Source: Mallotus nudiflorus
Taxonomy: Eukaryota; Streptophyta; Magnoliopsida; Malpighiales; Euphorbiaceae
Direction: 5' to 3'
Assembly: GCA_947683625.1 (NCBI GenBank)
Contig: CANTUR010000153.1
Location: 1,054,001-1,118,000, forward strand
DNA: 64,000 nt
Part shown: one piece after another, positions 47,412-59,063 of the stretch
How positions within the stretch are numbered: position 1 is the stretch's first letter
Layout of the letters: each line of letters begins with the position of its first letter
Notes under the pieces: model-generated
Seen by the model: the letters and a program-made list of their open reading frames with translations, nothing else
The model's database searches: none
Told to the model about the DNA's origin: nothing
Program-made: the position numbers and the translations under genes

Positions 47412-49657
47412 TGTAAACACCAAATTACAGGATAATAAAATATGGATGTGACAAAGGACTCCAATGATAAAAATATTATAAATAGATCTTTAACACTTGA
47501 AGTTTGAAACCTTTTAGTTTTTTTAAGGACTTAATTGTAATTTTTTATTTAAGGACCTAATTGAAAAGTTTAAATTATTTCAATGGTCTTTTTATAATTA
47601 AAAGTAAAAAAAAAGATCGAAATTATGTAATTCCAATCAGAATTATGTAATTCCAATTGGAATTACATAAAACTGATAAGAATTATCTAATTCCAATTGG
47701 GAATAATTGTGTTCTGTCTGTCTTTTTTAGTTTTTTAGTAAATGAAAAATTATTTTATGATTTTTAGTTGGTTAAATGATGTGATAAATCCCTTTTCTAG
47801 GATTTATCTAAATTTTTTAGGAAGTTAAAAGTCCTTATTAAACCAAACTTGTGTCTTTTTGAATGGTAGAAGTCACAGTGAGATACATAACTGTAGCTAG
47901 CATTTTCTATATAAACCCAGCTTAACTCTCCTGTTATAGGGACTTCTTCTTCTTTTTCTTTTTACGTAACTTTCAATTCTGAAAAAAAATAATTTTTTGG
48001 TGTACTGTTCATTTAGAGAAGAAGTAGTAGACCTTTTAGGAAGAGACAATTAAGCATTAAAGATCTATTTAAAAAAAAAACAATGGTGATTTATACCAAT
48101 CTAAGGAGCAAATCAATATTGCATCCATCCAATCATCTCTTCTTCTACCCCTCTTCTGTTTATTTTGTTTCATTATTTTGGTTTCATTTAATTTTAATTT
48201 TATTTAAATTTAAATTTTATTTTGTTTAATTACTAATCATTGTTTATTTTGTTTTTTGTCTTTATATTTCTAATTATGGATGGAGTTACATGATGAATTC
48301 ACTGCAAAGAACAACACCTATGAAGATCTATGGAATGCCATGGATTGAATTTTGTATTTGAATATAGTTTCTAGGGTTTTATTTATTTATTTATTGTTAT
48401 TTTGTTGGTTGTTTTATTTTGTGTTTTATTCATTTTTTGTATTAATTTTTATTTTTATTTTTATTTTCAATAGATCATTGTAATAGCCTCAATAGTGGGA
48501 ATAGTGGAATCCTCTATGTGTGGTTGTGTGCTTTATTTTAATTAATTGATTAGTAAAATTAGGGTTTAATTATGTAATTAATTAAAATTAATGGCTATAG
48601 AGATAATGAAGGTTTTTAATTAAAATTGAATTAGATTTAAATGGATATAATTAAAGCATATTTATTAATTTTTCTATTATTTATCTACTTGTTCATGATT
48701 TGGTATCTGTAAATAATTAGTTAGTTAAACATTAGGGTTACTCTCTTAATTTGGTTATTTATTGAATCTGTTTTCTTTTGTTTAGAATTTTAGCTTATTT
48801 GTAATTTAATTAATTTTAGGTATGGTTAGTTCTTTTTGGGCCCATTTTTTAATTAGTCCATTTAATTTAATTGGTTATTAATTAATTAGGTCTAGATTTT
48901 AATTAAAATGCATCTTTAGGTGCATAATTAACTAGATTTAGGTTAGGAAGAATTTAAGCTCATTTAATTAATTTAGACGTAGGCCCACATAGGTTAATTA
49001 AAATTAATTAGACATAGCCCATTAACTTAAACCCTTTTCCATAACTTGTATTTAATATCACCTTAAAATTAAAACATGTATAACTAGGCCCACTAATTTA
49101 AATACTTCATAATTTGTATATTTAGACCCATTTTTTTAGAATTAAAATAAATAAACTTAGATTCACTTAATTAAAATTAAGTAGGAATAGGTCCATTATC
49201 TTTAGACTCATTTGTAAATTAAAACATGTAGATTTAGCCATTTAATTAAAATCAATGTAGATTAGGCTAACTTAGGGATTATGAAATTAAATGAATGCAT
49301 TGTTTACATACTTTTTCATGACTAATTTTCCTATGGTTAATTGTTTAAATAAGGGTTTATATGAAATTGCATGTAAATAGAGAATAAGATAGTAATTTAT
49401 AAAGTAATTCTAAATGAACATGATATTGAAAGAAGTTAGTATTCTGTATCCAGAATCTCTTAGTTGTGGTGCTAGCTTTCTTTTAGAGAATCGAGCACTA
49501 CCACTTTCGATTTATCCCAGTTATTACCCTAGGTGGTGACTCCTTATCTCCATGCCATGTTTTTGTGATAGTGCTTAGTGTGTTTTCTAGAGCCTTGAGC
49601 TCAAACAATGTCATAGTTGCTAAAATCTTAGACATACACTAAACCTTACCATCTACA
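47412..49657 (+). repeat. 5' LTR of nested Tat element
   Basis: TGTAAACACC to TCTACA. A TATA box (TATATAAA, 47908-47915) and a 28-bp perfect palindrome (47643-47670) lie in the first 500 bases. The rest is very AT-rich, with many TTAATTAA-type words. Confidence 0.9.
47643..47670. promoter_or_regulatory. 28-bp perfect palindrome in U3
   Basis: TTATGTAATTCCAA is followed directly by its own reverse complement. Related GTAATTCC-type words flank it. Worn forms are in the 3' LTR (about 57075-57115) and in the reversed LTR (about 62285-62360). Its place upstream of the TATA box suggests an enhancer or protein-binding site; this is inference. Confidence 0.55.
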
Positions 49658-49658
49658 G

Positions 49659-49676
49659 TGATGACTCTACTAGGGA
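49659..49676 (+). other. Primer-binding site of nested element
   Basis: TGATGACTCTACTAGGGA, a worn form of the tRNA-Arg-type site seen in Tat-2, one base after the LTR. Confidence 0.7.
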
Positions 49677-50430
49677 TAAGAGATATTGATTCTACTTGTG
49701 TTCTTTAGAATTATTTTATTAATTATTATTTTATTCTTGCATTCATTCTGCATGTCCTTATTAATCGATGGCATTAGTTTATGGTCCCATGATTCCACTA
49801 GCTTCATGGGATTGTAAATTGGCTAACCATCACTCTTAGCCTTAACTCGATTCAAGAGAGATTACTGGGCTTATTTGACTAGAGTCTATAACCCAAGTCC
49901 TAAAGGGGGGGTAGTCTTCTCTCAAGTTTGTAAAGGATGTCATGCCCCTTTGACCTTGGCCTGTAACTCATGTCTTAAGGAGGGTATCTTGATAAAGGAA
50001 CCTTAACCTTTTTCATTGGACTCAGCTCATATAGTGGCCTAGTAACATCCCTTAAGATTTACCCAAATTGCTTATGAATGTTGCCATGAGGTATTTCTAT
50101 CTATAAAGGCCTAAGCCCATACTTTTGAGGCCCATATGGGTTAATAAAGATTGGGCTAATCTTTTATACCTAGAAATGTTATTTTTATGCTTTTACTGCT
50201 TTGAGAGATTTGACATACATGTTGGTTCTTTATATCCCCTATTGATATTAAGGCCAAGACAAAAAATCCTAGGAAAAGAGACTTATTGTTGTATACGTGT
50301 GTAGGAGGAATAAGGTTGGAAGGATGTATATACACTGGACTTGTTTAACTTGTTACTTGTTGCATAGTACATGCATTATATTAAAAATTTATTTTTCAGC
50401 CGTCATAGATTTTTCTAGGTCTTCTTGTGT
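49677..50430 (+). other. Leader of nested element
   Basis: Untranslated leader without a gene. It shares TATAACCCAAGTCCT plus a G-run (49887-49911) with the Tat-2 leader. Confidence 0.6.
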
Positions 50431-52230
50431 TTGGAGTTAAAAAGGTGGCAGACTAGTGAGAACTGATTCAAGCCCACAATCTATTACAAAAGAGATCTTT
50501 AGCAGACTGGAAAGGAGTTCCATCAATCCACTCTACCTAGAAGCTACACAACCTAAACAAGCTGAAGAAATGGAATAATAAGAGGGAGGAAACTAGACTC
50601 TAGAGGACATCAAAGGAGCATTGATGGATGACATGAGAGCAATGATGCAATATGAACTTAGACAAGCTTTAGTTGGATTAATGCCATCACTTACTATTGC
50701 ACCTCCAGTTGTAACCAATCCACCTATTATGAATGCACCACCTACTACCAATGACAATGCTGGGGGGTCAACCTTTAAACGTTGTTAAGAATGCACTCGT
50801 TGTGGAAAGAAAACTAAAGATGTTGAGAACTACATTGTTGAAAAGGAAAAAAGAGAATCACTTGAGAAAGTTCAAGAGTTGGAATCCAAGTAGATGAAAG
50901 CACTAACTCAGAAGATGTCCAAAATGGAAGAATTATTGAGAGGAAAAGGCATCAAATATTCATTTAACTTTGATGATATGACATAATTTGAGGAGGATAA
51001 GCTTGATGATAAGTTCAAGATGCCACAGCTACAAAATTTTGATAGTACTGGGGACCCAAGAATCCACCTTAGTCGATATATAACTACTATGAGCACCACT
51101 AAGGCTCATTTGTCTATAGCTACCAAGTTATTTGTACTATCCTTAGAAGGTATGGCTATTAATTGGTATCATGGATTGGAGAAGTTTATTCGAGTGGAGT
51201 GGAGAGAATTGTGTACCACTTTTTTGAAGCAATATGATTATAATACCAGGCTTGAAGTATCCATCAGGGATATAGAATTGACTAAGCAGAAGCCTAATGA
51301 TTCATTCTCAGATTTTCTGACTAGATTCATGAATAAGGCAGGATTAATGAAGAATAAACTGGTTGAGAAGGATCAAGTTAGAATGATAGTTTAAAATGTG
51401 TCACCTAAGTTGGTTGAGAGGTTATAAATAATGAACCCCAAGACATTTGTAGACCTTTATGATGATGGGTTGCAAGCTGAGGAGATAAAAATTGAGAAAA
51501 AAAGATTGTTAGAAGCACTAGAGCAAGAAACTACCCAATTAGGGGCACAAAGCAAAGAAGCACTAGCCGGATTGTAGAAGTGCATGTTGTTCAACAACTA
51601 AGGAGATTCTCCAATTTTAGCCAACCTTTATCAAAAGTCCTAGAGCGCCTAATGCAAAAAGGCTTACTTCAACCTTTACCCAATCTAAACCCACCAAACC
51701 CAAACATCTCAGGCTATAACCCAAACAAGCATTGTAAATTCCATTAAAACCTCCAATACTCCACAGATAACTATATCCACCTCAAACATGAAATTCAAAA
51801 CCTTATAGACTTTAGAAATATAATGGACCCTAAAAACCAAGCACCAGGAATAATCCTTTCCCAAACTATCAAAGTGTACCATCCTCAGCTACCATGATGA
51901 TCAACTCAAGAGTTAGTAAGGAAGAAGTGCTAAGCACCTTTGAGGACATAGACCTTAAAACTAATGAGAAACCACCTAATGCCCCTAAAGATGTGGAAAG
52001 AGTAAAAGACTTATTGGGTCAACCTTCAGGTAAGTTTGACTATAAGGTGTTTTACACTAAACCACCTTCTTTTGACATACCCTTAGAGTTGATTATACCT
52101 ACAGGATAGGGTGATGAGTTTGATGATGAGAAGCTACTAAACAAGAAAGAAAAATGCACAATTAAGGAAATAGTTGGCAAAAAGATGCAAGAATAGTTAT
52201 TATGTCAGTCGCTTGAAGGACAACCATTAT
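50431..52230 (+). pseudogene. gag of nested Tat element
   Basis: The N-terminal part (MMQYELRQALVGLMPSLTIA, then a proline/asparagine-rich stretch) leads to a coiled-coil-like region (VQELESKQMKALTQKMSKM-like, about 50870). The main open stretch, 51020-51394, is the Tat gag core: MPQLQNFDSTGDPRIHLSRY, EGMAINWYHGLEKFI and SIRDIELTKQKPNDSFSDFL. A worn zinc-knuckle tail with KHEIQNLIDF lies near 51790. The end (51894-52109) reads FEDIDLKTNEKPPNAPKDV and FYTKPPSFDIPLEL. Stops and frameshifts are frequent between blocks. Confidence 0.83.
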
Positions 52231-52319
52231 GAGACCCAGTATCCCTAGCTTCTAAAATAGGAAATAAATTTTGTTATTGTCTTCTTTGAATAAAATTTTA
52301 GTTTATTTAGAACTTATTT

Positions 52320-52545
52320 TATTTTAGTGATTGATGATATAAATTCTAATCATGCTTACTTATGTGTTGTCATCCTAATGGTATTGTGCATTATGATATT
52401 GATCTTATATGCATGTTTGACATAAATTCAATTCAATTAGATTCATTCAGTATGGGCACAAATGCAAATTCAAAGAACATTCATATATCACATGATGTAA
52501 CTTCTGAAGATAGGAAATTGGATGAAAAAATATGAGAGAAAAGAA
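52320..52545 (+). pseudogene. Remnant of pol N-terminus in nested element
   Basis: NGIVHYDIDLICMFDINSI and NIHISHDVTSEDRKLDEKI line up with DGSVYYIDQNISIFDIHSI and HILHISKDITLEERSEIEKI of Tat-2 (60020-60170). After about 52545 the similarity ends; everything downstream in pol is deleted. Confidence 0.7.
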
Positions 52546-52634
52546 AAAGAACAGCAAGGTAAAAAATTAGAGAGAAAATTTTTTTTGGATTGGCTGATAC
52601 CAGAAGTTATATCATGTGATGTAATGAATGTTCT
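52474..52634. repeat. Inverted repeat with 32-33-nt arms
   Basis: Left arm 52474-52505 (AGAACATTCATATATCACAT...) pairs with right arm 52602-52634 (AGAAGTTATATCATGTGATG...), with two mismatches and one extra base; the loop is about 96 bases. The left arm is pol coding sequence, so the right arm is a reversed copy of it. Confidence 0.75.
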
Positions 52635-54560
52635 CATTTTTTTCCTTAATTAATGAGTAAAATTGAATTTGAAATTTTTGTTCAAATATCACATATTTGT
52701 CTCTATCATACTACATAAGTATCTGAATGGAAGGATAATTTGTAATGAAAGCTATATCAAAGCTATAAGATCACTATTTTAGTTATTTTTTCTTTTTTTC
52801 CACCCTTTTATGGTTCTGTTTATAAATCTAGTGTTCCCTTATACCTTGGGAATTCAAGTGGTTCAATAACTTGCATCACAACCCATACCTTATGACTATC
52901 ATCCATCATTGCACCAACATCAAACCTCATGTTCAGCTTAAGAGTTCTTCAAAGAGTAAGTCTAGTTGATTTCATCATCAAGAACTCACTTCAGTAAGTT
53001 CACCCACTCCTCTTCATCTTCAATGCCTGAGATTATAAATAATAGGGTTAGTAAGTCAAATAATCAACAACACCAGTGAACAAACTGGATCTCTTGCACA
53101 TGAAAATGAAAAAAGACTGCTAGGATAGCATGAATGAATCCATAATGAAATTAAGGGCAAAATGTAGCTCTAGGGGAAAATTACAGAACAGTAAGTCCAC
53201 ATTCAAAAAGTGAAGATGGAGCACTGAAGTATAGTAGCTAGTATAAGATTTCTGAGGGCATAAAAAAGTAAACCATAAGCAACAACCAATAATTCATTAA
53301 TACAACACCACTTGGTCATTTACTGGATGAGCTGTATCAGAGGCTCTGACATTAGAAGTACCAACAGCAAGGCATTCAATGCTCAAACCTATAGGCTATT
53401 GATGAGGCACCTCGTTCTCACACTCAAAGTTGAGAACATAGCTCTGTTCCAAACAGAAGACCTATTAGGATCATGCATACATTTATTATGAAATACTTTC
53501 TTTACATAACAAAGTCCTTAAGCCTAGACAATATTGTACAAATACTCTGCTACTAACATTCAAATTTAGTATTATAAAAGTGCAGGAAAGTAGTTAGAGT
53601 ATTCATATATGAAGTATCTAAAGAAGTAACATAGGAAGAGCAACACTATCAAGGTGAACTTGGTGCTCAACAAGACTTTAGACCTTAGGAGCCCAATAAA
53701 TCATGGGCCCATCAAGTAAGGGAATATTATCGAAAGTGATACTTGCAAAAGCATCATCCTAGTGACCTTAAAAGGCTGGATAAGATGCTTTAGCTCCTCA
53801 GATTCAACATCCATCTCCATAGTCTCATATGGAGTATCATTTGTAATATCTCTCCACAACAATCATACTAGTGTAGGGAATGGAATATAGTGATGAGAAG
53901 GTCCAATGTGTTAGCAATACATTCATTGGCCTTATAAAAGAATGCACTCTAAAAAATTATTTAATAATGAAATAAGATCTCTAACTCCTAAACCTTTTTT
54001 TTACAAGAGATATCAAGAAGAGAAATGAAGCCCTTTACCATAGCATTAATGGAATGGTGAAAATACAAACGTAGGCCAAAGCCATAATTCAGTCGTGGAG
54101 TATCATGACCTTATGATTAGAGACATCATCACCACAATCAAAAGGGAAAAACAAAAGAGAATGAAGAAGGGGAAAAGAACTGATACATCAATAAGAATGG
54201 GCCATATACCAAATGCCAAACAATCATTAAGATAATAAAGGGAAGTAACAAAACTTTGTTTCCTTTGTAATAAAGTACCATCTTAATAATAAAATCCACA
54301 AATTGAAAGTAAATTCATCCATTTCACGAGATTGTGTGTGAAAATCCTATCTCATGACCTTTCATCATAATGGCTTTTTTTATTAGCCTCACAGAATTCA
54401 GATGTTTAGTTAACAACTTTGTGTTAAGAGCTTATAAACTTTAATCAATTTAATGCTTGCTTTGCACCCAAATGAGTGGAGGAAAATGCAAAGATAAAAT
54501 CTTTGGACTTGCAATATAAATTGCTTGAATTTTAAAGTATCATTTCAACCTTTTGAATGA
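52635..54560. other. Unassigned middle of nested element
   Basis: No gene can be supported. In Tat-1 the matching place holds an antisense PMD gene. Minus-strand pieces such as FASITFDNIPLLDGPMIYW (about 53760-53690) look coding, but I cannot tie them to the PMD. Confidence 0.4.
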
Positions 54561-54569
54561 TAAGTGTGC

Positions 54570-54905
54570 ATATAATCTACCCCAATGCTCATAAATGAGT
54601 ATAAGTATAAATCCCTTGATGGAATCCATGTTGAGTAATATGAGAAAGGCATGGAATACTAAGAGGAGAATCAAAATAAGAGTAAACATAATTTACTCCA
54701 ATGCTCCAAAATGAGCAAGAGTATCAACATGAAATGTTTGGTGGTATCCATGCTGAGTAATACAAGAAAGGCAGGGGAATACTAAAAAGGACCATGCCAA
54801 AAATTGATCTATTTACTCTAATGCTCTATAAGAGTATGAGTATCCAAAGGACCTTTCCAACAATATCCATACTGAGTAATAAAAGAAAGGTAGGGGAATA
54901 TTTTG
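54570..54905. repeat. Three tandem ~118-bp repeats
   Basis: The motif ACTCCAATGCTC-AAATGAG starts near 54583, 54699 and 54819 (spacing 116 and 120). Each unit also has ATCCATGCTGAGTAAT and AGAAAGGCAGGGGAATA. Confidence 0.8.
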
Positions 54906-55390
54906 ATACTCATAGTTTGATATGTTTATACTTAAATTCAATGATTTTTTTTTAGCAAATTCTCTTTGAAATTAGGTGTGGAAGTAAGCTCTTAACTTGG
55001 TAAAAGATACGCTCTTAGTATAGGATGGTTAATAATGCCTCTGACATTTGCAAATGGCAAATAAATGATAGTCATGAAAATAAAAAATAGTGAGATTCAT
55101 TGAGTGCATGCTATCTCATGAAAAAATGATGAATTTTCTCATAAATTTTCAACATTATAATGTACTTTTGAACATTCATCATCATTGAAGCTAACTTCAA
55201 TAATTATGTAGGAATTGCAAATCTAGAAGGAAGTGTACTCAAGTTGTAAAGTTGGTTAACATAGTGGAATTGAAATTAGTTAGCAAAAAAATTCTAATTA
55301 ATTAACATAGCAAAATTCAAAGTCAGACAGCAAAAATACTAATCAGTTAGTGTAAAGAATTCAAAGCATTCAACTCAAATAACTAAAGAT
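54906..55390. other. Spacer between repeat arrays
   Basis: No gene. Short related words (GTTAGCAAAAA, GTTAACATAG) near 55255-55340 look like the start of another small repeat. Confidence 0.4.
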
Positions 55391-55394
55391 AAAA

Positions 55395-56065
55395 ATTGCA
55401 AGCAATTATGGATTGCATCATCATAAGCAAGTAATGAAGGATTGCAACCAATTTGTAAGCAATTATGGGTAACATCATCAAAGGCGATCAATGAAAGGGT
55501 TACAACTAATCATGAGCAATTATGGATTAAAACACTATTGATGAGCAATGAAAGGGTTGCAGCTAATTGCGAGCAGTTATGGATTGTAGCATTAGAGGTG
55601 AGCAATTATGAATTTTAGTATCATTGGTGAGCAATGAAAGGGTTACAGCTAATTGTGGGCAGTTATGGACTGCAGCATCATCAGTGAGCAATAAAAGGGT
55701 TATAGCTAATCGCGAGCAGTTATGGACTGCAACATCATCAATGAGTAATGAAAGGGTCATAGCTAATTGCAAGCAATTATAGATTGCAGCATTATCAATG
55801 AGCAATGAAAGGTTTGCAGCTAATCATGAGCAATTATGGATTGCACCATCATCAGTGAGTAATAAAAAGGTTGTAGCTAATTGCAAGCAGTTATGGGCTG
55901 TAACATCATAAGTGAATAATGAAAGGGTTACAACTAATCATGAGCAATTATGGATTGCAGCATCATTAATGAGCAATAAAAAGGTTACAGCTAATCATGA
56001 GTAATTATAGATTGCAACATCATTAGTGAGCAATGAAAGGGTTGAAGCTAATCGCGAGCAATTAT
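55395..56065. repeat. Array of ~57-bp repeats
   Basis: About eleven units built on GAGCAATTATGGATTGCAGC, ATCATCAGTGAGCAATGAAA and GGGTTACAGCTAATCG. The period is 57 in the middle of the array, a multiple of three, which explains an 80-codon open frame on the minus strand (55805-55563) with a 19-residue repeat. I see no reason to think that frame is used. Confidence 0.9.
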
Positions 56066-56089
56066 AAGTTGTCAGCATAAAAGAAATCA

Positions 56090-56655
56090 TTGCTACATGA
56101 CTGAGTGTAGTTGACAATGTACGACTGAGTACAATGTATCCTTTCAATTCAGATTATACGACCGAGTGTTGTCAACATTGTACAACTGAGTACAATGTAT
56201 CCTTTCAATTCAGACTATATGCCCGAGTGTAGTCGACATTGTATGACCGAGTACAATGTGTCATTTCAATTCAGACTATACAACTGAGTACAATGTGTCA
56301 TTTCAATTCAAGCTAGCTATACAATCGAGTGTAGTCGACATTGTACAACCAAGTACAATGCATCCTTTTAATTCAAACTATATGACTGAGTATAGTTGAC
56401 ATTGTAAGACCAAGTATGATGTATCTCTTTTAACCTAAACTATATGACCGAGTGTAGTCGACATTGTATGATCGAGTACAATGTAGCTCTTTCAACCCAG
56501 ACTATACGATCGAGTATAGTCGATATTGTACGACCGAGTACAATGCATCATTCCAATTTAAATTATGATTGAGTATAGTCAACATCATACAACTGAGTGC
56601 GATGTATCCTTTCAAACAAATACTATACGTTCGAGTATAGTGTTTCCTCAGATGT
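56090..56655. repeat. Array of ~61-bp hairpin repeats
   Basis: About nine units. Each holds CGACCGAGTGTAGTCG and then ACATTGTA-CGACCGAG-TACAATGT, which is a perfect 8-bp inverted repeat around an 8-base loop, followed by ATCCTTTCAATTCAGACTAT. The word CGACCGAGT occurs twice per unit. Confidence 0.9.
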
Positions 56656-56737
56656 TTTAAGTTATGCCTAGTTTCGTATGACAACACAATAATTCATCGT
56701 GAACTGATGATTATTTGTAGAAAAAAGCCTCAAAGAT

Positions 56738-56752
56738 CATAGGTAAGTACCT
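56738..56752 (+). promoter_or_regulatory. Splice-donor-like motif near nested 3' end
   Basis: CATAGGTAAGTACCT, same place relative to the polypurine tract (about 70 bases before it) as the Tat-1 motif at 20321-20335. Confidence 0.45.
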
Positions 56753-56817
56753 AAACTTTATTTTTAAAAAATTGTGTGCTTATTTGATTTGCTGCAATTT
56801 GTTAAGCAAACAACGAT

Positions 56818-56830
56818 AAATGGGGGCAAC
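56818..56830 (+). other. Polypurine tract of nested element
   Basis: AAATGGGGGCAAC directly before the 3' LTR. Confidence 0.8.
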
Positions 56831-59058
56831 TGTAAACACCCAAATTCAGGATAATAAAATATGGATGCGAGAAAGGACTCCAATGATGAAAATATTATAA
56901 ATAGATCTTCAACACTTGAAGTTTGAAACCTCAAAATCCTAAATGCATTTTCAAAAGAACATAATTGGTTTTTTTAAGGACATAATTGTAATGTTTTCTT
57001 TAAGGACCTAATTGAAAAGTTTAAATTCTTTCAAGGGTCTTTTTATAATTAAAAGTTAAAAAAAGAGATCAGAATTATGTAATTCCTTCTAATTGGAATT
57101 ATGTAATTCCAATCAGGATTAATAGTGTTCCGTCTGTGTTTTTTGGTTTTTTAGTAAATAAAAAATTATTTTCTGATTTTTAATTGGTCAAATGATGTGA
57201 TAAATCCATTTTCTAGGATTTATCTAAATTTTTTAGGAAGTTAAAAGTTCTTATTAAACTAAAATTGTGTCTCTTTAAATGGGAGAAATCACAGTGAGAT
57301 ACATGACTTTAGCTAGGGTTTTCTATATAAACCCAGCTCAACTCTCCTGTTATGGGAACTTCTTCTTCTTTTTCTTTTTACATAGCTTTCAATTCCTAAA
57401 AAAATAATTTTTTTGGCATACTATTCTTTTAGAGAAGTAGTAGACCTTTTAGGAAGAGAAAATTAAGCATTGGAGATCCATTTAGAAAACATAATGGTGA
57501 TTTATACCACTTTGAGGAGCATATCAATAATGAATCCATTCAATCATCTTTTCTTCTACCCTCTTCTATTTATTTTGTTTGATTATTTGGTTTCATTTTA
57601 TTTTGATTTTATTTAATTTTTATTTTTATTTTTTTAATTACTAATCATTGTTTATTTTGTTTGTTGTGTTTGTATTTATGATTATGGATGGAGTTATATG
57701 ATGAATTCATTGTAGAGATACATGGAATGCCATAGATTGAATTTTGTATTTGAATATAATTTCTAGGGTTTTTTTTATTTATTTGTTATTATTTTGTTGG
57801 TTATTTTATTTGTGTTTTATTTATTTATTTTTGGATTGCATTAATTTTTATTTTTATTTTCAGTAAATCATTGTGATAGCCCAAATAGTGGAATCCTTTG
57901 TGTATGCTTGTGTGTTTTATTTTAATTAATTGATTAGTAAAATTAAAATTTTAATTGTGTAATTAATTAAAATTAATGGCTATAGAGATAATTAGGGTTT
58001 TTAATTAAAATTGAATTAAAAATTAAGTGGATATAATTAGGGCTTATTTATTAATTTTTCTATTATTTTTCTACTTGTTCATGATTTGGTATCTCTAAAT
58101 AATTAGTTAGTTAATCATTAGGGCTACTTTCTTAATTTAGGCTTTTATTGAATCTATTTTCTTTTGTTTAGAATTTTAGCTTATTTGCACTTTAATTAAT
58201 TTTAGGTTTAGTTAGTTCTTTTTGGGCCCATTTTTTAATTAGCCCATTTCATTTAATAGGTTATTAATTAATTAGGTCTACATTTTAATTAAAATGCATC
58301 TTTAGGCCCATAATTAACTAGATTTAGTTTATGAACAATTTAGGCTCATTTAGTAAATTTAGAAGTAGGCCCACCTAGGTTAATTAAAATTAATTAGATA
58401 TAGCCCATTAACTTAAAGACTTTTCTATAACTTAAATATTTAAAATCACCTTAGAATTAAAAAATGATAAAAACATGTAGAACTAGGCCCACTAATTTAA
58501 ATACTTCATAATTTGTAGATTTAGGCCCATTTTTTAGAATTAAAATAAATAAACTTAGATTAACTTAATTAACATTAAGTAGGAATTAGGTCCATTAGCT
58601 TTAGTCTCATTTGTAAATTAAAACATGTAGATTTAGCCTATTTAATTAAAATCAATGTAGATTATACAAACTTGGGGATTATGAATTTAAATGAATGCAT
58701 TGTTTACATGCTTTTTCATGACTAGTTTGCCTAAGGTTAATTGTTTAAATAAGGGTTTTATATGAAATTGCATGTAAATAGAGAATAAGATAATAATTCA
58801 TAAAGTAATTCTGAATGGACATGAGATTGAAAGAAGTTAGTATTCCATATCCAGAATCTTCTAGTTGTGGTGTTAGCTTTCATTTAGAGAATCGAGTATC
58901 ACCACTTTTGATTTGTCCTAGTTATTACCTTAGGTGGCGACTCCTCATCTCCATACCATGTCTTTGTGATAATGGTTAGTGTGTTCTCTAGAGCCCTAAG
59001 CTTAAATAGTGTCGTGGTTGCTAAAATCTTGGATGTGCACTAAACGCTGCTGTTTATA
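56831..59058 (+). repeat. 3' LTR of nested Tat element
   Basis: TGTAAACACCC to TTTATA (final CA decayed to TA), colinear with the 5' LTR over its length. A TATA box is at 57324-57331. It has CTCAAAATCC plus about 30 more bases after TTTGAAACC that the 5' LTR lacks. Confidence 0.92.
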
Positions 59059-59063
59059 ACCTT
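59059..59063 (+). repeat. Target duplication ACCTT, right copy
   Basis: Identical to 47407-47411. Confidence 0.93.

Larger units (their letters stand above)
47412..59058 (+). mobile_element. Nested Tat-family LTR element, pol deleted
   Basis: Two ~2.2-kb LTRs (47412-49657 and 56831-59058), a tRNA-Arg-type primer site, gag, a short remnant of the pol N-terminus, three kinds of tandem repeat and a polypurine tract, all inside exact ACCTT duplications. No RT, RNase H or integrase is visible, so this copy could only have moved with enzymes from another element. The gag, primer site and repeat layout place it in the Tat lineage, but its LTR is unrelated to that of Tat-1/Tat-2. Confidence 0.92.

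Noticed and set aside
52635..54560. Antisense PMD gene in the nested element, by analogy with Tat-1
   Set aside because: The position fits, but no FHLP-GEM-type core or other PMD wording could be read on the minus strand.
55563..55805. 80-codon minus-strand frame with a 19-residue repeat
   Set aside because: The repeat unit is 57 bases, a multiple of three, so one stop-free unit keeps the frame open; the frame ends with the array and lacks any domain.
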